Source of the DNA: CAWKDC01 sp044445605
Lineage (GTDB): Bacteria; Pseudomonadota; Gammaproteobacteria; JABCZS01
Direction: 5' to 3'
DNA: 64,000 nt
NCBI GenBank assembly: GCA_044445605.1
Contig: JBIOEA010000001.1
Coordinates: 62,001-126,000 of the forward strand
Below, piece after piece: positions 33,368 to 42,425 of the stretch. The position numbers and the translations under genes were made by a program. The first letter of the stretch is position 1; every line of letters begins with the position of its first letter. Under the pieces are notes generated by a model that saw only the letters and a program-made list of their open reading frames with translations, was not told the DNA's origin and made no database searches.

Positions 33368-35233
33368 ATGAAACTATTTGAAAAATTTGATTATCAACAA
33401 GTTATCGCGGTGCTTGCGCTCGTGGCGATCCCCTTGAGCTTGTTATTCCAATATGGGGTGCCTGCCTATCACGCGTACTATTTATACCCCCTGTATTTTA
33501 TGTTGGCCGTTGGCGGGGTGCCGCTTATCTGCGAGATATTGGGCAAAATCTTCAAAGGGGATTTCGGTGCTGATTTGCTTGCAGGGATATCCATTGTCAC
33601 TGCATGCCTATTAGAACAATATTTGGCAGGTTCATTAGTGGTATTGATGTTATCCGGCGGACAGGCGATTGAAAATTTCAGTGTTAAAACAGCCTCGAAA
33701 GTATTAGAAGCGTTAGCAAAGCGCGCGCCATCGATTGCGCACTATAAAAAAGGCAATGATGTCATCGACATTCCTATTGAAACTATTAAGATAGACGATG
33801 TGATTGTTGTATTTCCGCATGAGACATGTCCTGTCGATGGTGAAGTGATCGAAGGCAACAGCGTGATGGACGAGTCCTATTTAACGGGCGAACCCTTTCT
33901 GATTTCGAAAGCGCCGGGCTCGCTGGTGATGTCAGGTGCGATCAATGGCGATGAATCATTACAAATCAAAGCGATGGCATTGGCAGTGGATTCGCGTTAT
34001 GCAAAGATCATGCAGGTGATGCACGATTCACAAGAAAAACGTCCGCGTATGCGCCGCTTAGCGGATACACTCGGCGCTTGGTTCACGCCACTTGCATTAT
34101 TCATCGCGATGGCGGCCTGGGTGTTGACAGGTGACCCTGTGCGTTTCTTAGCGGTACTGGTGATTGCAACGCCTTGCCCGTTACTCATTGCGATTCCGGT
34201 AGCCATCATTGGGTCGATCTCGATGTGTGCGAGCCGTGGGATTATCATTAAAAATCCGATCGTGTTAGAACAAATTGATCGTTGTGAAACAATTATTTTC
34301 GATAAAACCGGCACGCTGACGTACGGTAAACCAAACCTCGTCGATCAAATTTCTTTTAATGGGTATGATGCGAAGAAAACACTGGGTTATGCGGCGAGCC
34401 TCGAGCGGTATTCAAAACATCCTTTGGCAAAGGCGCTATTGGACAAAGCGGAAGAAGAGGGAATTGCATTAACCAACGCCAATAAAATTCAAGAAGTAAA
34501 GGGCTCATACCTGAAGGGCCTCGTCGATCATCATGAAATCGTGATGACAAGCCGAAAGCAGTTAGGGTTTTTCAATCTGGCGGAGAGTGCTTCACTGTTG
34601 CCACAGGGAACGGGTTTAGAGTGCATTGTCTTGTTGGATGGCAAGTTAGCAGCCTATTATCGTTTCCGTGATACGCCGCGTGCCGATGGGGTGGCTTTTA
34701 TTGAGCATTTAGGGCCTCATCATGCGGTGAAGAAACTGATGATTGTGTCGGGTGATCGCGAGGAAGAGGTTCGTTACTTAGCCGATAAGTTGGGGATTCC
34801 GTTGGTGTATGCTGGCAAAAGCCCAGAGGAAAAGTTGGCTATTGTGCGCGATGAAGTGAACCAGGCGAAGACGGCTTATTTAGGGGATGGCATTAATGAT
34901 GCTGCAGCCTTAATGGCAGCGAATGTGGGGATTGCATTCGGGCAAAACAGTGATGTGACGTCAGAAGCGGCCGGTGTGGTTATCATGGACAGTTCGCTGG
35001 AACATGTTGATGAGTTTTTACATATCAGTCGGCGGATGCGAACGATTGCCTTGCAAGGGGCATTTTTTGGGATGGGATTATCTGTGATAGGGATGTTCGT
35101 GGCAGCGGCGGGTTATTTACCCCCAGTTGCGGGAGCGATTGCGCAAGAAGTATTAGATGTTGTGGTGATTTTCAACTCGTTACGGACTCTCTTGCCGATA
35201 AAGAGCGACTATACTCAAGGGAAGGATCATTAG
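33368..35233 (+). CDS. Heavy-metal (P1B-type) P-type ATPase
   Basis: The 621-residue pump carries an unusual TPCPLL membrane motif (about 268-273) where CPC, CPH or CPx is typical. Other P-type motifs are present: TGEP (near 173), the phosphorylation loop DKTGTLT (Asp near 312), the P1B-specific HP pair (SKHPLAKALL) and GDGINDAAAL (near 506). It lacks an N-terminal heavy-metal-associated domain. The exported metal cannot be assigned from sequence. A 46-codon membrane protein gene follows by 12 bp. Confidence 0.93.
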   Translation: MKLFEKFDYQQVIAVLALVAIPLSLLFQYGVPAYHAYYLYPLYFMLAVGGVPLICEILGKIFKGDFGADLLAGISIVTACLLEQYLAGSLVVLMLSGGQAIENFSVKTASKVLEALAKRAPSIAHYKKGNDVIDIPIETIKIDDVIVVFPHETCPVDGEVIEGNSVMDESYLTGEPFLISKAPGSLVMSGAINGDESLQIKAMALAVDSRYAKIMQVMHDSQEKRPRMRRLADTLGAWFTPLALFIAMAAWVLTGDPVRFLAVLVIATPCPLLIAIPVAIIGSISMCASRGIIIKNPIVLEQIDRCETIIFDKTGTLTYGKPNLVDQISFNGYDAKKTLGYAASLERYSKHPLAKALLDKAEEEGIALTNANKIQEVKGSYLKGLVDHHEIVMTSRKQLGFFNLAESASLLPQGTGLECIVLLDGKLAAYYRFRDTPRADGVAFIEHLGPHHAVKKLMIVSGDREEEVRYLADKLGIPLVYAGKSPEEKLAIVRDEVNQAKTAYLGDGINDAAALMAANVGIAFGQNSDVTSEAAGVVIMDSSLEHVDEFLHISRRMRTIALQGAFFGMGLSVIGMFVAAAGYLPPVAGAIAQEVLDVVVIFNSLRTLLPIKSDYTQGKDH

Positions 35234-35245
35234 AAGGGGGATAAC

Positions 35246-35386
35246 ATGGAAGGCATGTTACTAAAAATAGTATTGGTTGTGGCGGGTTTAATTTTGGTTG
35301 GCCTTGCGCTGACGGCATATGAATTCCGTGAACATATTATTAAGCACTTTCAACGGAAAGAGCATAAGCACAAAAACCGCAGCTAA
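35246..35386 (+). CDS. Small single-pass membrane protein with His-rich tail
   Basis: This 46-residue product has a strong ribosome site (AAGGGGG, 5 bp before the ATG). One transmembrane helix (about residues 5-24, KIVLVVAGLILVGLALTAYE) is followed by a basic, His-rich tail (H30, H34, H40, H42). It lies 12 bp after the P-type ATPase gene and is probably co-transcribed with it, which suggests a small subunit or metal-handling accessory. The 3' end overlaps the convergent MFS gene by 4 bp. No family is recognised. Confidence 0.6.
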   Translation: MEGMLLKIVLVVAGLILVGLALTAYEFREHIIKHFQRKEHKHKNRS

Positions 35387-36561
35387 CCGTTTGATTGCTT
35401 GTAGGGGAAAATAAGAGCCAGTGTAACCACCGAAAACACAGCACCCACCACGAAGGTCATGCTGGCACCGAATTGTACCCACAACCAACCGGCGATGACA
35501 CTGGCAAGCAATGTTGCCACGCCGCTGCTCAAGCTAAACAGACCAAACCCGGTGGCGCGAAGTGCAGCAGGTGCCGTATCAGCGATCATGGCGCTTAAAA
35601 TGCCTTGACTGGCACCCATATGCAAACCCCAGATAGCGACTCCAATCCAAACAACGTAAACGTGTGTTGCACAAGCCAAGATGATATCCGCAACAATCAA
35701 TAAGATTAAACTCAAAACAAGCAATGATTTGCGTCCCAATGTATCAGAGAGTTTCCCAAAGGGATAAGCGGAGAACGCATAAACGACGCTCATGACGACG
35801 AGGACTAGGGGAGTGAAAGCCAGGCTCAATCCAAGTGTTTGCGCACGTAATAATAAGAATGCTTCACTGAAGCGAGCGAGCGTGAACACAAAGGCGAGGA
35901 CGAAGACCCACCAGTACGCACGGGGCAATTGTTTCAACACTGAGAGTTTGAGTGGCCAAGGTGCGCGATGTTCGTGATGTATTTCTGGTTCCTTGACCCA
36001 TATTAATAACACCAACACACTGATGAAGGCAGGGAGTATGGCCAATGCAAATACCCAGTGGAAATTATCAGCAAAGATCAGCATGCCGGCCATGGCAATA
36101 AGCGGGCCAATGAAGGCGCCGCACGTATCGAGGCTTTGCCGCAAACCAAATGCAGCGCCGAGTTGCAGTACGGGGGTGACATCGGCGATGAGTGCATCGC
36201 GCGGTGCGCCGCGGATGCCTTTGCCGACGCGATCGGTAAATCGTGCCATGATCACCCAGCTTAACGTGCTGCTGAAAGCAAAGATGGGCTTGGTGACCGC
36301 GGCGAGCAAATAGCCAATGATGATGAGGGATTTGCGTTTGCGCCACCAGTCGCTGAGTACGCCTGAAAATGTTTTCACGAATAGGCTGATGGCTTCGGCC
36401 ATGCCTTCGATGACGCCTAAGACGAGGGCACTGGCGCCGAGTTCAGTGACAAGAAACAGAGGCAACAGACTGTGGATCATTTCCGAAGAAACATCCATGA
36501 AGAGGCTGACAAAGCCTAGGGCCCAGACGGTACGGGGTAGATGGCGGTTAATGTTGATCAT
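35383..36561 (-). CDS. Major facilitator superfamily transporter
   Basis: The 392-residue protein has 12 hydrophobic segments and the MFS loop motifs (KTFSGVLSDWWRKRKSLIIIG after helix 2, and FGKLSDTLGRKSLL after helix 8). The segment RFTDRVGKGIRGAPRDALIAD is characteristic of a subgroup of uncharacterised proteobacterial drug/sugar transporters. The substrate is unknown. It is a single-gene unit between the metal ATPase set and the SNF2 helicase. Confidence 0.9.
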   Translation of the reverse strand: MININRHLPRTVWALGFVSLFMDVSSEMIHSLLPLFLVTELGASALVLGVIEGMAEAISLFVKTFSGVLSDWWRKRKSLIIIGYLLAAVTKPIFAFSSTLSWVIMARFTDRVGKGIRGAPRDALIADVTPVLQLGAAFGLRQSLDTCGAFIGPLIAMAGMLIFADNFHWVFALAILPAFISVLVLLIWVKEPEIHHEHRAPWPLKLSVLKQLPRAYWWVFVLAFVFTLARFSEAFLLLRAQTLGLSLAFTPLVLVVMSVVYAFSAYPFGKLSDTLGRKSLLVLSLILLIVADIILACATHVYVVWIGVAIWGLHMGASQGILSAMIADTAPAALRATGFGLFSLSSGVATLLASVIAGWLWVQFGASMTFVVGAVFSVVTLALIFPYKQSNG

Positions 36562-36600
36562 GTTGTAACTTTAGCACGTAGAAAGCACCCCATCTACATC

Positions 36601-39600
36601 CTACGTCACAGACTCTGCCTGGAGTGATTTTTCTCCGGAAAACAATGTCAATACATCTTGAGCTGTCAATGCCGTTGTCATATCCGATTCAGGCGTCATG
36701 ATACTTGCTAACAGTGCGGCTTTATTTTCCTGCATTTGCAATATTTTTTCTTCAACCGTGTCTTTGGCGACCAATTGGTATACAAATACTGTTTTCTCTT
36801 GGCCAATGCGATGTGCCCGATCGGTAGCTTGTGCTTGTGCAGCAGGGTTCCACCAAGGATCATAATGAATGATCATATCTGCAGCCGTTAGGTTTAATCC
36901 AACACCACCTGCTTTCAAGCTAATTAAAAAGATGGGAATTTCTTTATTTTGGAAACTGTCGACAGGCGTTTTCCTATCCTTGGTTTGCCCTGTTAGCATG
37001 ACAAACGGATAGTTGTGTTCAGTTAAGCTAAGTGCAATGTTATCCAGTACTGATTTAAAGGAAGAGAATAATAAAATGCGCCGACCTTCTTCAATGAACG
37101 TTGGAAGTGTTTCAAGCAACCAGGCAAGTTTATCGGGTGTGGTAATGGTTTGCGCAGACTTCATTTTCATGACGCGAGGATCATTGCAAACTTGGCGTAG
37201 CTTTAACAAAGCGTCCAAAATAACGATTTGGCTGGAGGCAAAACCTTTTGAAGTGATGGCTTGCTTTACTTTGACTTCCATGGATAACCGAATGGTTTCA
37301 TACAGATCGCGTTGAGCGGGAGACAGTGTTAACAGTTGAACCATTTCAATTTTCGGAGGTAGTTCCGTGGCAACCAATTCTTTAGTGCGACGAAGCATAA
37401 ATGGTTTGACGCGCGCTGCCAATTGGGTACGGCGCTCAGCATTTTTTTGTTTCTCAATGGGTGTCCGAAAAACCCGGCCGAATTGTTTCTTTGAACCTAA
37501 AAATCCTGGCATTAAAAAATTAAATAAACTCCATAATTCACCCAAATGATTTTCCATGGGTGTTCCTGTTAAACATAATCGATAAGATGACTGTAGATCA
37601 CAAATAATTTTTGTCGTTTGAGCTTCGGGATTTTTGATGGCCTGCGCTTCATCTAAAATGACTGTATGGAAAACTTGATTCATATGGATGCGCTGATCAT
37701 GGACCATGAGTGGATAGGTCGTCAGTATTACATCATAATGATTGAATTGATTTTGGTTGTCTTTTCTAGACATGCCATGAAATGGAAGTATACGAAGTGT
37801 CGGTGTAAATTTATTGGATTCTGACATCCAATTGTTTACCAAGCTGGTAGGCACAATCACTAAACAGGGTTTATCCAATTTCCCCGAGTTTTTTAAATAG
37901 AGCAAGTAGCTCAGTACTTGGACTGTTTTTCCTAACCCCATGTCGTCGGCTAGAATGCCGCCAAGTTCATAGGTGGTTAGAAATGATAACCAGTTTACAC
38001 CTGCTTGTTGATACTCGCGTAACTGGCCTTGGAATTCATTGGGTATGGTGACAGGGAGAATGCAGTTTCCTTCCATTGACAAAACATCATTTAATTTTTT
38101 TAAGGGCTCCCAACCAGACCAGTGTTTGTCCTCAATGCCTAAGCTATCTTTTAATTCATTTAAAAAAACGGCACGTTGTTTTGAAAGTAACAAGTGATCG
38201 TCTTTATTTAATGCATTTTTATCATAAAGTTCGGTAAGGGTGTTTAGAATCTTTTCAAATCGTTCGATTTCGATGATTGCGTATCGCCCATCGGGAAGAC
38301 CAATTTGGATGGAATCGTGTTTTTTTGAGACGTCTTCTTCAATGTATTTAATTAATGTCGGAAGAATATTGATTTTAACGCCGTCAATGTCAATGCCGAT
38401 TTCAAATTCAAACCAGCCGTATTCGCTTTTTTCCGTGATATCAGCATAGAAATTTGGGTTTTCAATGTTCATATCGAATTCAAGGTTCTCATCAAGTTTA
38501 ACATCCCAACCCATTGAGACAAGCGTGCGGAAAATATTCGCGAATTGAGCTTCGTGTTCTTCGGAAGATATTTTGCGATCAGTTTCCAAAACAAAGAACA
38601 ATTCGTCATCGTGCTTTTCCAACGGTAGTGAAGGTTTGAAGCCCTGCTCAAGGAGCTGGTCAATGGCAGTTGATTCTTCGGCGATATTCCGTTCATATTT
38701 AACCCAACCCTTAGCACTGTGATCATATATTTCACGTCTCATACTATACCAAGGAACTAAATCGTTTCCATAAATAAAGGTAACGTCGGCAAGAATATCA
38801 GGCAGTTCTGAATTTTCTTTATATCCCGCTGCAAGAAAAACGGCTCTTTTAAAAGGTGCATTTTCAATGATGATAGGATCTAATTTGTTGAGTGCGGGGA
38901 TGATGTGATTGCTGGGAATTTTTTGTATGGCCCGTGACACAGAGTCGATGTCATTCGGTGAAATAGGGGGTGTTTTAAGTGCATGAATGATCATGTCAGC
39001 ATTGCGGGTATCAATGTAGGAAACTTTTTTTGTTTTAACGTTAACGGCACATAACGTGTTGCCCACTTTATAAAGTTCAACTGGTTTTCCTTCAACCTGG
39101 TAAAGCAATGTTTGGTAGCCGTTTGGTTCGATATGCCATGACAACGTCCCTTCTTTATTAGCATCTAGGGATAAGGGGATCGCTTTTTTTGTGCTCGTTT
39201 CCCAGTAACAGTGACCGGTTTCAATAATTGTTTTGAGTAACGCTACATGATTTAGATGATCCAGTTCAAAAGGTTCAGATCCATTTCCATAAAATGTTGA
39301 TAATTCTCTTATGCCATATAAGCTGGCTAGGATGGTTGTGTCAGCACTGTCAAATTGATTAAATTCATCTGGCGATAGGTACGAGCTTATGTTTTTCAGA
39401 TTCGCAAATCCACCGGTGGGAATGCGATTTCCTCGTTTAGGGCGCAAGAGTAACGTATGGCGCGAACGCTTGTCAGGTGAGAGTATATAAGCGATATCAT
39501 TTTGTTCTTCAGCCGCTCTTTTTTTGGATGGAGGATTCATCAATTTATTAAAAGTTTCGAAGTGTTTATTCCAGTGAGAGGGCACTTGAGGATTAATTTT

Positions 39601-39945
39601 TCCATGAATGGAAGTGAGCAAAGCGTGACCGGATAGCTGGGGTAGAGACACTGCCTCTATGAGGGGGCGTGATTTCGCCGTGATGAGGAGTGCGGCAGCA
39701 TGTTTGCAAAAATAGGCGACAGGGCAACTACACTCGGCGGACATTTTGATGTCTGCATTTATTCCTTTGATCGTCACCACAACGGTATATTTTCGTTGTC
39801 CCAATACATTGGCACTTATTTTATGTATATGACCATCCTGGCTTTGGGCCTGGTTCTGAATGTTATGTACGCGTCCATCGGCAGCATATTGAGCGCCTCT
39901 TTTGATGGTCGTTTGATCAAAAAAACGATTGAGATCTAATAACAT
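36601..39945 (-). CDS. SWIM zinc-finger SNF2-family helicase/ATPase
   Basis: From the ATG at 39945 the protein has 1114 residues; an upstream extension to 40032 is not supported by a ribosome site. It starts with a SWIM zinc finger (CSCPVAYFCKHAAALL, near 70-85). A long middle region without clear homology follows, and then a SNF2 ATPase from about residue 615: Walker A ADDMGLGKT (near 665), DEAQAIKN, LTGTPMEN, and the C-terminal motif QATDRAHRIGQEKTVFVYQL. Such proteins are likely nucleic-acid translocases that remodel protein-DNA or RNA-polymerase complexes. It is divergent from phd-vapC. Confidence 0.94.
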   Translation of the reverse strand: MLLDLNRFFDQTTIKRGAQYAADGRVHNIQNQAQSQDGHIHKISANVLGQRKYTVVVTIKGINADIKMSAECSCPVAYFCKHAAALLITAKSRPLIEAVSLPQLSGHALLTSIHGKINPQVPSHWNKHFETFNKLMNPPSKKRAAEEQNDIAYILSPDKRSRHTLLLRPKRGNRIPTGGFANLKNISSYLSPDEFNQFDSADTTILASLYGIRELSTFYGNGSEPFELDHLNHVALLKTIIETGHCYWETSTKKAIPLSLDANKEGTLSWHIEPNGYQTLLYQVEGKPVELYKVGNTLCAVNVKTKKVSYIDTRNADMIIHALKTPPISPNDIDSVSRAIQKIPSNHIIPALNKLDPIIIENAPFKRAVFLAAGYKENSELPDILADVTFIYGNDLVPWYSMRREIYDHSAKGWVKYERNIAEESTAIDQLLEQGFKPSLPLEKHDDELFFVLETDRKISSEEHEAQFANIFRTLVSMGWDVKLDENLEFDMNIENPNFYADITEKSEYGWFEFEIGIDIDGVKINILPTLIKYIEEDVSKKHDSIQIGLPDGRYAIIEIERFEKILNTLTELYDKNALNKDDHLLLSKQRAVFLNELKDSLGIEDKHWSGWEPLKKLNDVLSMEGNCILPVTIPNEFQGQLREYQQAGVNWLSFLTTYELGGILADDMGLGKTVQVLSYLLYLKNSGKLDKPCLVIVPTSLVNNWMSESNKFTPTLRILPFHGMSRKDNQNQFNHYDVILTTYPLMVHDQRIHMNQVFHTVILDEAQAIKNPEAQTTKIICDLQSSYRLCLTGTPMENHLGELWSLFNFLMPGFLGSKKQFGRVFRTPIEKQKNAERRTQLAARVKPFMLRRTKELVATELPPKIEMVQLLTLSPAQRDLYETIRLSMEVKVKQAITSKGFASSQIVILDALLKLRQVCNDPRVMKMKSAQTITTPDKLAWLLETLPTFIEEGRRILLFSSFKSVLDNIALSLTEHNYPFVMLTGQTKDRKTPVDSFQNKEIPIFLISLKAGGVGLNLTAADMIIHYDPWWNPAAQAQATDRAHRIGQEKTVFVYQLVAKDTVEEKILQMQENKAALLASIMTPESDMTTALTAQDVLTLFSGEKSLQAESVT

Positions 39946-40032
39946 AAAACTTACTTCCAGGGGTATAGGCTGCCATTTTAACATATCTGGGAATCTATCG
40001 AAAAGATTATATAAAACAGTAAGATATAACAA

Positions 40033-40083
40033 TTGACGGTAATGGTTAATTGATCTATAATGTGACTATATCAAATGACTATA
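40033..40083 (+). promoter_or_regulatory. Near-consensus promoter with direct repeats, phd-vapC
   Basis: TTGACG (40033-40038) and TATAAT (40056-40061) are 17 bp apart. Two direct copies of TGACTATA follow at 40063-40070 and 40076-40083, 13 bp apart, covering the transcription start. They are likely antitoxin operators. Confidence 0.75.
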
Positions 40084-40094
40084 GGAGATTTTAT

Positions 40095-40346
40095 ATGGCC
40101 ATTAATCAGCATACCATGGCTGTCGCAAAATTTAAAGCAGAATGCCTCAGAGAAATCGAGCAGGTTCAGCAAACAGGCGAGCCGCTCATTGTAACAAAGC
40201 GCGGTAAACCGATTGTAAAAATAATCCCTATTCTTGAGGAAAACAATGAAAAGCATTTTGGTTGCTTAAAAGATTCGCTCACTATTGTGGGTGATATCAC
40301 GCTTCCTATTGATGAAATTTGGGATGCTGAGGAAGGGAATATCTAA
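40095..40346 (+). CDS. Phd/YefM-family antitoxin
   Basis: From the ATG at 40095 (AGGAG 9 bp upstream) the protein has 83 residues. The N-terminal Phd fold (MAVAKFKAECLREIEQVQQ, then EPLIVTKRGKPIVKIIP) binds DNA; the acidic C-terminal tail (PIDEIWDAEEGNI) wraps the toxin. An in-frame extension upstream would include the promoter and is rejected. The stop and the next start share one base (TAATG), implying coupled translation. Confidence 0.92.
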   Translation: MAINQHTMAVAKFKAECLREIEQVQQTGEPLIVTKRGKPIVKIIPILEENNEKHFGCLKDSLTIVGDITLPIDEIWDAEEGNI

Positions 40347-40753
40347 TGTTATTACTCGATACGCATGCCTGGATTTGGTTTGTTCAAGGCAATGATAAAT
40401 TACAGCGTCATGCTGTCAAAGCCATTGAGGCATCTATTCAATCACGTACATTGCACATTGCCGCAATTTCTCAGTGGGAGTTGGCAATGTTAATAGATAA
40501 ATCTAGAATTATTCTGAATGAACCCGCATTAAGTTGGATTCAAAAAGCTATTGCACATTTGCACATTAAAGTAGCACCGTTAACTGCCGAGATTGCTGTT
40601 GAAAGTGGTCAATTGCCAGCGGATTTTCATGGAGATCCTGCTGATCGTATGATTGTTGCAACCGCACGTATCCATCAGCTGACCGTCGTTACGCGAGATG
40701 CTAAAATATTAAGTTATGGAGCAAGTAATCACGTTAAGGTGATCGAAATATAA
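40346..40753 (+). CDS. VapC-type PIN-domain ribonuclease toxin
   Basis: The 135-residue PIN protein has the expected acidic residues: MLLLDTHAWIW (D5), the central ISQWELAML (Glu), and DPADRMIVATARIH plus VVTRDAKI near the C-terminus. It should cleave RNA and be held inactive by the Phd-type antitoxin encoded just upstream. It belongs to the COG3744 group often paired with Phd. The gene ends 2 bp from the convergent xerC stop. Confidence 0.94.
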   Translation: MLLLDTHAWIWFVQGNDKLQRHAVKAIEASIQSRTLHIAAISQWELAMLIDKSRIILNEPALSWIQKAIAHLHIKVAPLTAEIAVESGQLPADFHGDPADRMIVATARIHQLTVVTRDAKILSYGASNHVKVIEI

Positions 40754-40755
40754 CA

Positions 40756-41637
40756 TTATTTCTTCTTTGCTCTCGGATGTGCCTGGTCATACACTTGTGC
40801 GAGATGTTGAAAATCCAATGCTGTGTAAATTTGGGTCGTACTTAAATTGGCATGGCCTAAAAATTCTTGAACGGATCTCAAATCTTGGCTTGATTCTAAT
40901 AAATGACTCGCGACAGAATGCCGCAATTGGTGGGGATGCAAAGGGACGCTCAATCCATGTTTTTGCCCGAATAAGGCAACCCGTTTTTGAACGGCTCGTG
41001 CGCCTAAACGGCGACCCTGTTGCGTGATAAACATCGCATCATGTTCAGGGTTCCATAAAGCCCGTGTTTTCATCCAGCGTTGCAACGCATCCATTGCTTT
41101 TGTGCCGACAGGAACAATCCGTGTTTTCTTACCCTTACCGGTGACACGCAACAAACCTGCTTTAAAATCAAAATCATTTATATTTGCACTCACCAATTCA
41201 CTTAATCGCAGCCCAGAAGAATAAAATAATTCTAATATGACTAAATCACGGTATTCTATATCGGATAATGTAGGTGAATCTAATAACGCTTGAATCTGAT
41301 CCACGTCCAATGTTTTGGGTAGCGATTTTGTTTCTTTCGGGACTTTAATGCCATCTGCAGGGTTTAACGTCAGAAATTGATGATTGATGCAGAATTTAAA
41401 AAATCCTCGTAATGCTGCTAGTGCACGTGCCAATGTACGAGGCGACTTCCCCTCTCCATGGGTGGTCATCAACCATTGTTGAATATGAATAGGCAATATG
41501 GTTTTATCTGAAATATCATGCTTTTTTAAATAATCAAAAAAACGCTGGCAATCTGCAGCATACGATTCACAGGTTAATGCTGAAAAAGCGCGTTCATATC
41601 GGCAATAGTCGATATACTTTAATAACAACTCATTCAT
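40756..41637 (-). CDS. xerC: Tyrosine recombinase XerC
   Basis: XerC with XerD resolves chromosome dimers at dif. The ATG at 41637 overlaps the dapF stop (ATGA) and gives 293 residues, the family length. The frame can also be opened at a TTG 12 bp upstream, which is less likely. Catalytic motifs present: Arg in SGLRLSELV, Lys in VTGKGKKTRIVP, HPHQLRHS (His-x-x-Arg), LGHANLSTTQIY with the Tyr nucleophile. The position after dapF is classical for gammaproteobacteria. Confidence 0.96.
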   Translation of the reverse strand: MNELLLKYIDYCRYERAFSALTCESYAADCQRFFDYLKKHDISDKTILPIHIQQWLMTTHGEGKSPRTLARALAALRGFFKFCINHQFLTLNPADGIKVPKETKSLPKTLDVDQIQALLDSPTLSDIEYRDLVILELFYSSGLRLSELVSANINDFDFKAGLLRVTGKGKKTRIVPVGTKAMDALQRWMKTRALWNPEHDAMFITQQGRRLGARAVQKRVALFGQKHGLSVPLHPHQLRHSVASHLLESSQDLRSVQEFLGHANLSTTQIYTALDFQHLAQVYDQAHPRAKKK

Positions 41638-42425
41638 GGATAATACCAAACACCATCATAAACACGTACCGCAGGCCCCGTGAGAATCAATTCATTATCT
41701 TGCCAATCCACGGTCACTTCTCCACCAGGCATATGCACGGTGACGGGTGCTATCACCATATTTTTTTCCATCGCTAAAAATGCACAGGCTGTTGCGGCTG
41801 AACCACACGCGGGCGTTAAGCCAACGCCTCGTTCAAACGTTTTAACGTAAAGATTGTGATGATCGGTCGAACGCATCATGCTGACGTTGATGCCATTAAA
41901 ACGAGGGTCATTTTGCAAGTGCTCAGACATCTTGACGAAAGATTCTTCAGGCAATGGTTCGAGTGTGATCGCATGTGGATTGCCAATTTCAACGCCCATG
42001 AGCATCACGTTATCATACAAAAAATCATCTATAAACGTTGCTTTGCCCATGAGTACTGTCACGGTGCCTGTTTCATGACGAGTTGTTTCGATCATGTTTT
42101 CGCCCATCTCAAGATGCAATGTTCTTTTGGGGCTGATGCCCTGTTCGTAAATATATGAAGCCAAACAACGCGCACCATTGCCGCAATGCAATGCACGACT
42201 GCCATCAGCATTGTAAATAGAATACGTAAAATCCCCTGTTCGTTTGGGAGGGCTGACGATCAATACTTGATCAGCACCAATGCCTAAGCGACGATCGCAC
42301 AATAACCGTAATGTCGGAACATCGAGGGATAGTTCTTTATTGACTGCATCAAGCACAATGAAGTCATTGCCTAATCCATGCATTTTAGTAAATGGCAGTG
42401 TTTTCTTGTTTCCATAAATCGTCAT
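41634..42425 (-). CDS. dapF: Diaminopimelate epimerase
   Basis: DapF converts LL- to meso-diaminopimelate for peptidoglycan and lysine. The 263-residue protein shows the N-terminal FTKMHGLGNDFIVLDA and the two catalytic cysteines in HCGNGARCL (C81) and TPACGSAATA. It overlaps the lysA end by 41 bp. The N-terminus is about seven residues longer than typical, but no closer ATG exists before KMHG. It is part of the lptM-lysA-dapF-xerC operon. Confidence 0.97.
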   Translation of the reverse strand: MTIYGNKKTLPFTKMHGLGNDFIVLDAVNKELSLDVPTLRLLCDRRLGIGADQVLIVSPPKRTGDFTYSIYNADGSRALHCGNGARCLASYIYEQGISPKRTLHLEMGENMIETTRHETGTVTVLMGKATFIDDFLYDNVMLMGVEIGNPHAITLEPLPEESFVKMSEHLQNDPRFNGINVSMMRSTDHHNLYVKTFERGVGLTPACGSAATACAFLAMEKNMVIAPVTVHMPGGEVTVDWQDNELILTGPAVRVYDGVWYYP

